A stretch of 64,000 nt of DNA, taken from positions 248,001 through 312,000 of the forward strand of contig CAJNOJ010000029.1 of the NCBI GenBank assembly GCA_905250025.1. The letters run 5' to 3'. The notes beneath the pieces are model-generated. The model was not told where the DNA came from. It ran no database searches and saw nothing but the letters and a program-made list of their open reading frames with translations. The stretch comes from Adineta ricciae. Taxonomy: Eukaryota > Rotifera > Eurotatoria > Adinetida > Adinetidae. Within the stretch, counting starts at the first letter, position 1; the number at the start of each line of letters is the position of its first letter. The translations under genes were made by a program, and so were the position numbers. Below are positions 22,461-33,496 of the stretch, in pieces.

Positions 22461-24749
22461 ATGTCAAGCAGCATACAAACGGATAACATCGCGGAAGAAG
22501 CTCTCCAGCGTAGACTTCGTGTTGCTCGAAAACCTGAAAATGTTTTGCTCATATGGTTGGACAAAAATATCGATAATAATAGCAGAGATAACCAAAATAC
22601 CATTACTAAACTGAAAGAAGTGTGTGATGTCAACACGTACACGGACAGCGAAGAGTGCATTCAATTTATTGAGACAATCAAAGATCGCAAGGTCTCTATT
22701 ATTATGTCAGGCTCATTGGGACAGCATGTTATATCTTGCGTGCATGATTTGTTTCAAGTAAATCTAATCTTTCTATTCTGCCGGAAGAAGATCCGATACG
22801 AACAGTTGGCAAAAGAATGGTCGAAGATCAAAGGAGTATTCACAGAAATAGAGCCCATCTGCGAAGCTTCAACACAGGCAACACAGCAATGTGAACAAAA
22901 GGCCATAGCCATCAGTTTCGTACCCTCGGGTAAAAAACTGGATCAATTAGATCCATCATTCATGTATACGCAAATTATTAAAGAAATATTGTTGACTATT
23001 GATTTCAATGACAAGCACCTATGCGATTATGTAAAATATTGCCGTGAGCTATTTGCTGATAATGAAAAAGAACTGAACAACATTACTCAATTAGAAAGTA
23101 CATATTATCAAGAAACGCCGATATGGTGGTACACGCGTGACTGTTTCCTGTATCGGATGCTCAATCGCGGAATACGGGCGATCGATGGTAATATTGTGAC
23201 ACGAATGGGCTTCTTTATTAGTGATCTTCATCGTCATATTGAGAGATTACATAGAGAGCAGTCTTATTCGGAAGCCTTCACACTCTATCGTGGACGAGGT
23301 TTATCAACAAAAGATTTTCAGCGGTTGCAGGAAACGAATGGTGGGTTGATGTCGTTTAACAATTTCCTGTCAACTAGCAAGGTTCGCGAAATTTCACTTC
23401 ATTTTGCTCAACGAACTGCAGCAAATTCTGATCTGGTTGGAGTCCTCTTCGTGATGCAAATTGATCCGAAGCTATCATCAACTCCATTTGCCTCAATTCG
23501 TGACTTCAGCTGTTATTCACACGAAGATGAGGTCTTGTTTTCCATGCATAGTGTATTTCGTATACGTGATATCCAACCAATGGATGAAACTAATAGATTG
23601 TACGAAGTTAGTTTGACATTGACCAATGACAACGACAACGAGCTGAGTGCACTTACTGAATACATGCGAAATGAGACTTTTCCCGATGAAAAGGGATGGT
23701 ATAGATTAGGCTCAGTACTGATGAAACTGAATCAAAACGAAACAGCTGAGTCGATCTATCGAAATTTGCTTGATCAAACCGAAAATGAAGGTGACAAGAC
23801 ACCAATTTATCGCATGATCGGTTCGACGAAAACTAACAGCGGAAATTTTCAAGAGGCAATGAAATGCTTCAAGAAGGCACTACACATTGAAAAGAAAACT
23901 CTTGTCCCTCAGCGTTTACAGCTCATTCGTTCCTTTGTCAACATTGGCTCTACGTACCATAACATGGGCAACAATCGAAAAGCACTTGCATACTATAAAA
24001 AAATTCTCGCCATCGAGCGACACACATTTCCTTCAAATCATCCAGGTCTAGCCTTGTCTTATAATAGCATCGGCTTAGTGCATTCTAGAATGAACAACTA
24101 TACCAAAGCACTTTCATACTATGAGAAAGCTCTCGCAATCCAACAACAAACACTTCCTTCAGGTGATTCTGATTTAGCCTTGACTTATAACAATATCGGC
24201 TTAGTTTGTGACAGAATGGGCAACTATCCCCAAGCACTAGCAAATTTTGAAAAAGCGCTCGCAATTCAATTGAAAACACTTCCTTCGAGCCATCCAGATT
24301 TAGCCACGTCTTACGTTAGTATTGGTATTGTGCATGATAGAATGGGTGAATATTCCAAAGCACTTTCACATAATCAAAGAGCTCTTGCAATCCAACAACA
24401 GGCACTTCCTCCAAATCATCCTGATTTAATCTTATCTTACATCAGCACCGGCGTAGCATTTGATCGAGTGGGCAACTATTCCAATGCGCTTACGTATTAT
24501 GAAAAAGCGCTCACAATCCAACAAGAGACACTTCCTCCAACTCATCTTGATTTATCTGCATCGTACAATCGAATTGGTATAGTGTATAACCGAATGGGCG
24601 ACTATTCCAAAGCACTTACATACCATAAAAAGGCTCTTGAAATCCGACAGCAAGTACTGCCTCCAGATCATCCTAATTTAGTCAAATCTCACAGCCAAAT
24701 TAGGGCAATGTGGTGCAAATTGAATGGTCATCGCAAATCACTTACGTAG
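22461..24749 (+). CDS. Arginine ADP-ribosyltransferase fused to kinesin-light-chain-type TPRs
   Basis: One uninterrupted exon encodes 762 residues. The middle (about 170-390) is an R-S-E class mono-ADP-ribosyltransferase, which moves ADP-ribose from NAD+ to arginine. It has the NAD-binding Arg in LYRGRGLS (residue 277), the STS motif in FLSTSK (304-306) and the catalytic E-x-E in HEDEVLF (355-357), so the active site looks complete. The N-terminal 160 residues form an alpha/beta domain with strands VLLIWLD and KVSIIMSG that is not assigned. The C-terminus (about 410-762) is TPR, with six tandem 42-residue kinesin-light-chain-type units (488-739) and a partial seventh. No signal peptide is seen, so it is probably cytosolic. 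ART/TPR proteins form large families in bdelloid rotifers. The intronless structure differs from most neighbours. Confidence 0.88.
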   Translation: MSSSIQTDNIAEEALQRRLRVARKPENVLLIWLDKNIDNNSRDNQNTITKLKEVCDVNTYTDSEECIQFIETIKDRKVSIIMSGSLGQHVISCVHDLFQVNLIFLFCRKKIRYEQLAKEWSKIKGVFTEIEPICEASTQATQQCEQKAIAISFVPSGKKLDQLDPSFMYTQIIKEILLTIDFNDKHLCDYVKYCRELFADNEKELNNITQLESTYYQETPIWWYTRDCFLYRMLNRGIRAIDGNIVTRMGFFISDLHRHIERLHREQSYSEAFTLYRGRGLSTKDFQRLQETNGGLMSFNNFLSTSKVREISLHFAQRTAANSDLVGVLFVMQIDPKLSSTPFASIRDFSCYSHEDEVLFSMHSVFRIRDIQPMDETNRLYEVSLTLTNDNDNELSALTEYMRNETFPDEKGWYRLGSVLMKLNQNETAESIYRNLLDQTENEGDKTPIYRMIGSTKTNSGNFQEAMKCFKKALHIEKKTLVPQRLQLIRSFVNIGSTYHNMGNNRKALAYYKKILAIERHTFPSNHPGLALSYNSIGLVHSRMNNYTKALSYYEKALAIQQQTLPSGDSDLALTYNNIGLVCDRMGNYPQALANFEKALAIQLKTLPSSHPDLATSYVSIGIVHDRMGEYSKALSHNQRALAIQQQALPPNHPDLILSYISTGVAFDRVGNYSNALTYYEKALTIQQETLPPTHLDLSASYNRIGIVYNRMGDYSKALTYHKKALEIRQQVLPPDHPNLVKSHSQIRAMWCKLNGHRKSLT
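23922..24677 (+). repeat. Six tandem 126-bp TPR-coding units
   Basis: Within the ART gene six units of exactly 42 codons follow each other. Each has the pattern L-SY-SIG-V--RMGNYSKAL-YYEKALAIQQ-TLPP-HPD. Units two to six are the closest to each other, as expected from unequal exchange or internal duplication. Confidence 0.85.
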
Positions 24750-25139
24750 AACGAAAACTTCCGTGAAATACGACAACAACTATTCTAACAAGCGATGTTC
24801 TTCGAAACCATCGGATGAAATCTTGTTCTAGTATTGAAAAACATTGTTCGCTGCCTGTGTTGTAACTCTCTATATACTCTCATCTTCGTAGTTTTTCTAA
24901 TATAATTATCTCTTTTTGTAGTTAACAATTGTATCAATCTAGGTACATCGAAAAAGAATGATGAACAGTTGAGAAAACGAAGAAAGAAAAAATTGTCACA
25001 TTTCTCTTCCTCTTCGCTTTCACCTTGAATTCGAAAGAAGAAGGAAAAGAAAAATACAAAAGACGAATGACCTCTTGCACTTCTATCAGTCTCAATCATT
25101 CACCAATACAATTCCCGTTCATTGTATCCGCAATGTCGC
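24750..25139. other. Intergenic between the ART and ankyrin genes
   Basis: 390 bp holding the 3' region of the ART gene and the 5' region of the ankyrin gene on the same strand. No separate feature is seen. The overlapping minus-strand ORF at 24785-25099 is low complexity (Phe/Lys-rich). Confidence 0.5.
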
Positions 25140-25466
25140 ATGACGACAAATTCTACATGTGATTTTCAACAACTCATGTATCTCCTCGATACAAACGATC
25201 TCGAGGAAGTCCGTTCATTACTGAAACATGAGAATGGCGTCAAACGAATGAATCTTTTCGATAAATTCGACAACGATAATAACACTTTACTTCATCGGTA
25301 TATTCTTCGCAATCAAGCTGATGCTGTTCATCTATTACTGGAATGTGGTGCATCGGTTTATGCAGTCAATAAATATGGATGGTTACCAATTCACGTAGCT
25401 GTTTATTGTGGAGCGAATCAACTTATAATAAAGTATCTTTTAGAGTTTTCAAAAAGATCGATGTGA
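25140..25466 (+). CDS. NRARP-like ankyrin-repeat protein
   Basis: A single exon encodes 108 residues from the ATG at 25140. The reading frame extends upstream only from a TTG. The layout is that of NRARP, a Notch-regulated ankyrin protein that binds the Notch intracellular domain and CSL: a short N-terminus, a helix (FQQLMYLLDTNDLEEVRSLL), then two ankyrin units (NTLLHRYILRNQADAVHLLL, YGWLPIHVAVYCGANQLIIK) and a short end. Vertebrate NRARP is 114 residues with the same spacing, including the LH and DGW.xLHIA motifs. The match is by architecture and short motifs only, so another small ankyrin protein remains possible. Confidence 0.65.
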   Translation: MTTNSTCDFQQLMYLLDTNDLEEVRSLLKHENGVKRMNLFDKFDNDNNTLLHRYILRNQADAVHLLLECGASVYAVNKYGWLPIHVAVYCGANQLIIKYLLEFSKRSM

Positions 25467-25512
25467 ACTACTGTCTTCTTTCTCTCTGTGTGTAATAAAA
25501 CTATTTTAACTG

Positions 25513-26689
25513 TTATTTATTTGATTTGCACTTTGTTCCGTCCGATGTCTGAAATATATGAATGGGATATTTAAGAAAATATATGTATGGTCAGTATGAA
25601 GGAACTTCCGTGAATCATTTACTTTTTTTATATAACCATGATTAAGTAGAATTGTTCGGCATGCATTATTTATATGCTTGAATCGATCATTATGCAATTG
25701 AATGCCTCCGTACCATCTTGAAACAACGACTAATACATTCCTGACTTCGGAAATCTAAAACTGTTCATTGATAAAAGATCTTTAACTCATCCCATCGACT
25801 ATTTACATCCATCAGATGAAGCATTCGACTTGATGCAGCTGTTTCTCCATCATCATCACAATCAGCCATAATAATATTACGTTTGTCATCCCAAATCCTA
25901 CGTAGAAACACCAGTCACGTTTAAAATCTTCAAATTGTAGAGATCTCATTACCGATATGCATAGATATTGTGTGTAGCGTTCGCGATTTTCTTGTTTTCT
26001 TTTAATTTATTGAGAACCAAATGAACCTCCTCTTTACTATGCACTGGACTTAAGTGAGCTTGAAAGACACTTTTTCGATCTTCGAATGATTCGTCACTAT
26101 AGATGGGTGGCACGACGATTTCTTTTTCCGATGATGATTTATCGACTGTTGAAACAGATTGAGTATCGATTAGTTCACTTATCTGACTAGTATCATCTAA
26201 GGAAAAAGAGAATTATAGGATGATTTGCCACAATTATATCTTACTTTCGTGTTTATCAGATGTTCTATCAACAAAATCTCGCAATGCATCAGCCCATAAG
26301 AATACTATCGGCTTACCAATATTATCCCTATCAAAAACGTTCATTCCGAATAACGAAACGCTGTAAACATACATGTAAACATCTTCTAGGACAGCTGTTA
26401 GTTGCTTTCGCTCTTCACCTCGTAGCCATGGTCCTCTAGCACATCGAGAAGTTAATCTTCAGCTTTCGTAAAGGAAATCTCACCGGATATTGTAAACCAT
26501 TGGTACATCAATGGGATAGCCATCAACAAACGTCACTTCTAAACTAATCGCTCTTTCCGGTCGATGATCGACAGTTAATATATATGTTCTTCGACTATCG
26601 TTCTCATCACGTTTCCATTGTTTCGGATCAAAAATACTATTTAAAGCTTCAATTTCCTCCGCTTGCAATTGCACCCATTCTTCAGTCAT
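25513..26689 (-). CDS. IMPACT: IMPACT homologue (RWD + UPF0029)
   Basis: IMPACT binds GCN1 and restrains activation of the eIF2alpha kinase GCN2 during amino-acid stress. The N-terminus MTEEWVQLQAEEIEALNSIF begins an RWD domain, with VTFVDGYPIDVPMVYN. A Ser/Glu-rich linker follows, then the UPF0029/IMPACT domain: FQAHLSPVHS, KIANATHNIYAYRI, DCDDDGETAASSRMLHLMD. In-phase introns join this to ISEVRNVLVVVSRWYGG and DRFKHINNACRTIL, and a last small exon ends KTSDGTKCKSNK at the TAA at 25513-25515. The alternative read-through frame at the 3' end would give a longer, less likely tail. It lies next to a diverged tandem copy at 26741-28002. Confidence 0.9.
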
Positions 26690-26740
26690 CTAAAATGTAC
26701 GAAAATAATCCTCAGTACAACAAAATAATCTCGTTTGATT

Positions 26741-28002
26741 CTATTTCAAAAAGTTCTTTATTATATCCGCACAACATTGTTTGTAAGCTGTAAAACGTCC
26801 GGCGCCCATATGAATTGAGTAATCACGATGCCAACGTGTAACGACAACCATGACATTGCTCAAATTGTTATGCTAAAAGCATAAACTCAAACCTTCTTTA
26901 TCTTCAAAACAGCTGAGAAAGGTGGAACGTTACTATCAACGGCTCTAAAACCCATTCACCAGCGCGATTTTCGCCATCATCATTACACTCACTAAGAAGT
27001 TTACCATTTTCCGCAGTGACTCTGGAATGATTATTATTTTTTAAGTTGAGACCAATTTTCATCATTGTACCTGTAAGCATAGACATTATGTTTCGCAGTT
27101 GCAATCTTTTTATGCTTTTTCAATTCGTCTAACACCATTTGAACCTAGATCGAATGACTTTACTCGTAGATTAGTAACTGATCAGTACGATACTTGGCAT
27201 TCATGATCAATGCGCGCGCAATGTGCCTGAAAAACACTAGCACGATCTTCTTCCATGGGCTCACCGGTAAAGATTTCTGGACAAGTATACTTTTCTGGAG
27301 AAGAAATCTTAGTTTAATCATTGCAGAGTAATTTATCAAGCGTATGCTACCTTCTGGTGATAGCTTAGGAATGGGTAATCGCTTGGCATATTTTACGTGA
27401 TCATTACCTTCGTTTTCATGACTGACGTCTAAAAATACGGAGTTTTTTGTCAATGAAAACAAGAGAGGACAAGCTCACCACTTTTCTCCGAATGCTCATA
27501 CTGTTCGTCAGTTAAAAATAGAAATTTTTCATCAAGAAAGTCATATATCGTCTGCGTTAAACAATAAACCACTGATTCATTGCTGTGTTGTCTAGATTTT
27601 ACATTTGTATGTTTCTTACGAATGAAAGTCGCAACTCACTGAATAGTTTCATGCAGTTCCTCCATTAACTTCTGTCGTTTGTCTCCTTTAAGCCAAGGGG
27701 CAAAGAGAGAATACTTGATTGGAGCCCGTAGAGGATACCCATCGATAAAAGTGACCTTGATAGGGTCGGTTATGTCTGAAAAAATGCCTTCGATTGAACT
27801 CACTTGCAATTCAATGCGTTGATCTGGATTTCTTTCAAGAGCGACTCGATATGTTTCACTATTTTCATCATATTTTGACCATGCCGAACCGAAGATGGTT
27901 TCTAACGATTCGATTTCTTCTCTCTACAATGCTGTGTAAAGTTCGCATTGGCATATCACGCAGTTCTACCTGAAGTTCTTGACAATCAATCGATGTTGTC
28001 AT
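26741..28002 (-). CDS. Diverged IMPACT-like RWD protein, frame uncertain near its end
   Basis: This gene is a tandem relative of IMPACT. It starts MTTSIDCQELQ at 28002 and has an RWD domain (REEIESLETIFGSAW, VTFIDGYPLRAPIKY), a linker and a UPF0029 domain with FQAHCARI, KIATAKHNVYAYRV and ECNDDGENRAG. Just after this, near 26930-26965, the frame needed to reach the expected last block (NLSNVMVVVTRWH, IHMGAGRFTAYKQC, stop at 26741-26743) changes, and no normal intron explains the shift. The in-frame reading instead stops at 26904. The usual SRWYGG reads TRWHRD. Either the gene is newly broken, the window has a sequencing indel, or the copy has a different C-terminus. It may still act in GCN1 binding through the RWD part. 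Confidence 0.7.
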
Positions 28003-28117
28003 AAGAAACTGTCCTTCTGAAATAATTCAATAAAAATTCGTAGAAAAGTATCCGACTTTTGAGCGTAGTTCGTTTTTTTTATTAAATAAAAATATTAGCA
28101 AAAAATTCTAACGAAAA

Positions 28118-30362
28118 CTATAAGTCTATATGTAGGAGATTTCCACTCGGCAATGAAACGCGACAAACAAAGGATCGAGGTACAACTTTATCCCAAATTG
28201 TGTTCTAAAGACGAAAGAAAAGACTTGATATACAAAGAAATAGAATAAACTAACATTTGCCGGACATGATCGTCTTGCGTAAGCTTCCATGAAATAGAAA
28301 CACGATTGTAATCCAACGCCAACGAAGAGAAATAACCAAATAAGTATATTAAACACAACGCCTGGATGCCGCGGAAGCAAAAAGAGGAAAGCCACTGAAA
28401 CGGAACGCACATATGTGTAGAATTTGAGCATTGTTTGACTATCATACAGAATACTTACAACCTGCGACTCCAAAGAGAAGGAACATTACTGGATAGAAGA
28501 AACCAAGTGCAAACATCATCACATATTCATGAAAGACAGCTGATAACAACACGACGCAAATGGATGGAAATGCTCGATTCTTCTTACCAATTAACTACAA
28601 AACAATAACAAAAGCATCGATTCGAAATCAGTTATCGATTTCTAATACAAAATTTCTTTACCACATAAATTTCCCTATAGACATACGTATGAAGCCAATC
28701 ATGAACAACGACATTCCATGTTCGATAATAATTTGCGAACGATGTCGAATTCCACCAATCCTAATTAATCAATGGAACATGAACAATTTTTCAATCTTTT
28801 CTTTACTTTATAAAACATTCGATCAGCAAATCGAAGCATTTCAGCAAATGCATTCAGCCAACAGTGTAAAAATCCATAAAAGCCTGTTACATTATGTAAA
28901 GGTTTCATCGTTCTATTCTACTCTCTCTCTGGAAGTGCCTACCTAATAGGAGAAAGAGACTTCCGGGCATGATCGAATTAAATAAAACCGATATGAAGAT
29001 TGGTAAGGTAATTTCATTTCGATTTAAATTAGAAAATGTTGGTACACAGAATCGCACGGCTACACAATAAACATAAAACATTGACGCCAAAACTTGTCCG
29101 AACATTTGCACCACATAATTCCAACGGATAGTGGCATTTCGTGGATATTCATCACGATAAATCAGCGTTGGGGCGAATAGAAAATACAAATATTTCGAAT
29201 AATCAGGACAAACAAACGTGGCGTTGTCGGAGCCTAGACATGAAATGGAAGACTGTGCGCTTGAACACCAATCAGAGCATACATTAGCAAGGCATTTAAA
29301 GTTGTTAGCAGAGTTTAAATAGCAAGGTTTATTTTATGACAAACCGATTAATGAAAGATTCCGAGGCACATTTTCACGAATGAATGAATGCACTTTCATC
29401 AATTGTCGAATCTAAACGTGCTTAATAAGAAAGATTTTCGATGATTGAAAATCAATCTGACTTGTTCGAGTAAAACAATCAATGCAGAAGCTATGGCTAA
29501 ATCATGTTTCACAATTTGACGACATGGTAGAATTAAAAATAACATTATATAAACAGCGTATGCAGACAACCATATAGAATCATAGATTTCTAAATGCAAT
29601 GTTTTCATTTTTCTCTGCAAATGTTAATGTTAGTTTTTACTTAAGTTTTGTTTGAAACTCCGTCGTTGACATGCCCAGAGATAAAATCCCATGTATACAG
29701 CAATTGCTGTAGTTAATTGCATAATTAACCAAATGAAAAGCGAGATATGTAGATGTGCGAAACATTCGAAAACGATCTTGAAGTCCAAATTGATCCTAGG
29801 CAAAAATCAATGAGAAGAACAATTGGTTGATTTTTTCCCTTGTTCTTTTGTTGTATACCTTCCTTCGTTGATAAGGTCATGGAGTGTTCCTTGTATAACT
29901 AATATGATTAATATAGCTGCAAAGACATTGCGCACGCTTTGAATATGTGAGATTTCGAAGAGATCAGTCAGAATTGAATTGCGAGGAACATATACACGAG
30001 ATTCTTTTATTTCACGATTGGACGTTCTAAATGTTACCGCTGATGTTTACAACAAATAGCAGAAAAAGAATGAATACGACTGACTTTTTAGGCGGATTTT
30101 CCGGTGACTTTGGTCCACGTATTTCTAACTCATTCTTTAATGAACTCAACTGAGCGTTCATATCACTTTCCACTCGCTGTAAGGCAGATGCGAAATTCAA
30201 TTGAATTTGCTGAACGAAATCAATTACAACTCAGACAAATACTTGAAATCAATGACATACTTCAATTTGGGAATTGAACCAGTCAGAAGCGATTTCATTT
30301 TCGACGTCTATGTAGAAAATAGGATAGATACACAAAGCTTTCTATTGCTTACCTTTTGTCAT
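28118..30362 (-). CDS. SOAT1: Sterol O-acyltransferase (ACAT, MBOAT family)
   Basis: SOAT enzymes in the ER membrane join long-chain acyl-CoA to cholesterol for storage. The protein, about 500 residues, begins [19 protein letters not shown] with a helical cytosolic N-terminus, followed by many membrane segments. Key blocks are [39 protein letters not shown] (FYxDWWN is the acyl-CoA binding motif), VVHDWLH and the catalytic His in SAVFHEYVM. The C-terminus [14 protein letters not shown] joins over a short intron to VVPRSFVCR, as in vertebrate SOAT. About eleven short introns are present. The stop is TAG at 28118-28120. The start at 30360-30362 is the first plausible ATG but is less certain because exon 1 is only 10 coding bases. 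Confidence 0.9.
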
Positions 30363-31030
30363 TGAATTCGATTGAATATGATGACCAATGGAATGCTTTG
30401 TCTAAAGATTCAAAAATTAGTCATATTATTCGCGATTACCGTCGATATTCAGTATGACATGTATGTAAGAAAAGCGTATTGATCCAAGGATCTTTTTACA
30501 AAATATTTAACTTGTAAGAAAGAGAAATAACATATGTCTATTCTTACGTCGAACAAACTTGTGAATATCGATCGAATATGAAAAAGGTGCGTAAGTTATA
30601 ATGACTCATGGTAAGATAGACGAAAAATATGTTTTTCTTTGCATTCGAATGATTTGATGAGAACGTAAGATGCGTACGAACTATGTCATGGTGCATCGCA
30701 CAAGGTAATTTTTGAATTGGTTAGACAAATGCGTCAAACAATAAACCATAGCTGCGTAATAAAATGCTTCTAAGATGTGGTCGTATGTTCCATTATTTCA
30801 ATGATCTGAAAAAACATTATTTGACCTATAGCGATCTTCATGATAAAACGACTTTCAATACAAGATGATGCGTCGCTGTTTACAAATGATAAAAGAGACA
30901 ATCTTTTTTAGGCTTCTTGTTTATACATCAAGGTCAAAAACGATCGAATTCTTGAGTACATTTTTTTCCGAGAACAAATAAATATGTAAATTTAAACGGG
31001 TGAGAACAAGATATTTTATTTTTTCAATGT
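30363..31030. other. Intergenic, no gene seen
   Basis: AT-rich sequence between the SOAT start and the DDRGK1 stop, both on the minus strand. Nothing supportable was found. Confidence 0.5.
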
Positions 31031-32247
31031 TCAAGAACTGGTGGTTTCATCAGTTTCCAATAAGTTTTCATTGACAGTCCGCGTGCCGCTAAAATCAATC
31101 AATTGATTACTTATTTTCGATAGGTCACTAAACGATATTCGACCACGTTGACGAATCGCCTTAGTTACATGATCCATTTCATCACGTGTTAAATAAATAT
31201 ATTTGCCACGATCGTCGAACAATCCAGTGATTGCACCTGAGTCTTGAAGGTATTTCAAACGATCAATAACATCCTAGAAGGAATTGGTACGATAGGTTCG
31301 TCTATAGGCGAATTTTACTTGGGTTCGAAGTTTGAATTGAGCAGCTAGTTCATCCAGATACATAAATTTTGCTGATTTGATGTATTCAACAAATTGATTC
31401 AAAGCCGATTCGTTCTAAAGCGAAAACTGCTCGTGAATGAAGCGTTGAACTGCTTTGGCTTACGTCGGCATCATCTGGATTTTGATCGTGCCCTTCCTCT
31501 TCGATGGTGAACGCTTTTTTCAATTCGAGGTACTCTTCATATTCTTTTCGTTCACGTTCCTCTTTTTTTCGTCGTTCTTCTTCTTCCTAAAACAATAGTG
31601 TAAAACTAATTTATGTTAAATTCTTTATTACTTGTTCTTTTTCACGACGTTCTTCTTCTAATTCTTTCTGTCGCCGTTCTTCAGCTCTTTGCTCCTCACG
31701 TTCTCTTCTTTCTTGACGTTCAATTGCGTCTTGCTAGAAAATAGACTTCAATACTTTATCTCTAAAATTGCTTTTTCTTTACTTCACGTTGCCGTTGCTT
31801 TTCAGCTTTAGCCTCCATTTTCAATCGTTTCTTCGTGCCCATTTTAGAATCAAGTTCTACGGTATCGTCCATTGTCGTCGGATCGAAATCATCTATGAAG
31901 ACAAAAAAAAGACGCTCTCCATGAAAACGATTGAAAGAATATTTCTCAACACTAACTGTCATTGTCATCATCGTTATTTTGCGCTCCACCCTCGTATCCA
32001 TGTGCTGGATTGAACCCTCTTCGGCGACGAATTTGTGCAGCTCGTGGTAGATTGCCATCAACTGGACCTAAACGTCGTGGAGCAGCAGGTTGTTCGCGAC
32101 CATTTTCCGGCTCTATAATATTATCAATAACAAGTTTGAGATCAGCAGAAAAGATCTCCTCAAACCTGGCTGACGTCTCTTGGCGTAGAAAAGAGCTCCG
32201 ACGAAGACAATTAAAAGTCCAATGGCAAGAATTAAAATAGCATCCAT
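31031..32247 (-). CDS. DDRGK1: DDRGK domain-containing protein 1 (UFBP1)
   Basis: DDRGK1 anchors the UFM1 ligase UFL1 at the ER membrane and takes part in ribosome UFMylation and ER-phagy. The N-terminus [20 protein letters not shown] is a signal anchor. Next comes a basic stretch ([15 protein letters not shown]), an acidic segment, and a long Glu/Arg/Lys coiled coil (QRQRE to [19 protein letters not shown]). A winged-helix/PCI-like C-terminal domain follows ([49 protein letters not shown], the last including the diagnostic DDRGK string). It ends [13 protein letters not shown] at the TGA at 31031-31033. Six or seven short introns are present. All expected domains are in place. Confidence 0.95.
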
Positions 32248-32632
32248 GCTTATGAGAATATAAATATGAATGAAATAATAAACGTGTTACTTGTGACTGA
32301 CTTATAGTGTGTGAAATACTGATCAAATTTGATTGTTGGAAACAGATAACCAATAGGAAAGTAGGGTTATAAAAGTGACAACATGGCATACTCTTGCTTT
32401 TGGTCACACAACAAATACAAAGAATATGAAAACTATGTAGTTCCCACTATATTTGTCTTTGAATCACTGAGATTCATGCGTTCTTTACGTTTATTTTGAA
32501 ATCGCGAGATTACTATCTGTGCATCATGTATCAAACAACATGAAAAAAAGATGTCGGGTACGGAGTGCATTTTACAAAAAAGTCAAAATTAACTGTATGG
32601 CTAGACTACATATATCGAACAGAAACAGTCCA
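32248..32632. other. Intergenic between DDRGK1 and the hydrolase
   Basis: 385 bp of AT-rich sequence between two minus-strand genes. No feature is recognised. The + strand ORFs crossing it are shadows of the hydrolase. Confidence 0.5.
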
Positions 32633-33496
32633 TCATTTTCTTATGATCTCATCTGGTTTTTCTTGGTTCGAATTCTTGCGAAGTGCACTTCGTTTCAAAT
32701 CTTTGATTATCTCGGCGACCGGTCGAATATCTGCTTTAAGTATATTTTCCATTTGTTCCAAGGCAGCATTGTTTTCCTTGAAGAGAAAAATGAACACATC
32801 ATTTCAAGTATTCGAAAGTAATTTACTGCAGATGTATTTGAACCAATGCAATCTTTCGGAACGATTATTTTGTAATTTCGCATATACGCATCGTTAGCAG
32901 TGAACAACACACAGATATTGCCAGCAATACCAGCGAGAATTAATGTTTCAGTACCCAGATGATTCAATAGGATATCGAGTGGTGTACAGTAAAATGCTGA
33001 ATGTTTGGGTTTGAGAACAAAATCTAAAGACAAACGAATACGAGAAGACTGTTGTATAATACAATTGAGCGTACAATCATCTTCGGTTGGTAGTAGCAAC
33101 TTTGCCAGAGGTTTGCCTGGAGAAAATAGATCAATGAAAGTTTCTTTTTCGAACCTTGCTTTTACCTGGTTTATTTTCTTCGATGACATTTTCAATAACA
33201 TTACGAAAATCTGATTTCCATTTACCGAAATTGTCGTTTACATAAACAATGGGTATCCCAAGTTTTCGTGCGGCTTCTTTCAACGACGCAATCTGTTTGC
33301 CAAGTTTTTCCGCGATTTTTAATAATTCTAAAATAAAATTCTCTCGTCTTAATAAAAGAAACATTCCCTTCGAATGTACACTGCTCCAACCTTCGTTGCC
33401 TTCAAAATCCAAATGATTGATAACATCAATCAATAGGACAGCAGTATCATGATGATCAGGAACCATTCCATGAAGATCATTACTTTCGGAGGTCAT
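32633..33496 (-). CDS. Isochorismatase-family cysteine hydrolase, bacterial type
   Basis: The family includes isochorismatases, nicotinamidases and related amidohydrolases, and the exact substrate cannot be read from the sequence. The protein starts MTSESNDLHG at 33496 and carries the catalytic Asp in AVLLIDVINHLDFEG, YVNDNFGKWKSDF, the catalytic Lys in FVLKPKHSAFY and the nucleophile Cys in GIAGNICVLFTANDAYMRNY, with LDILLNHLGTETLILAG between. Three short introns (near 33330-33390, 33120-33165 and 32780-32845) rejoin in phase, and the last exon ends SNQEKPDEIIRK at the TGA at 32633-32635. The block FEGNEELL spanning the first intron matches the family well. The closest layout I know is bacterial, which suggests old horizontal transfer with later intron gain. 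Confidence 0.85.
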
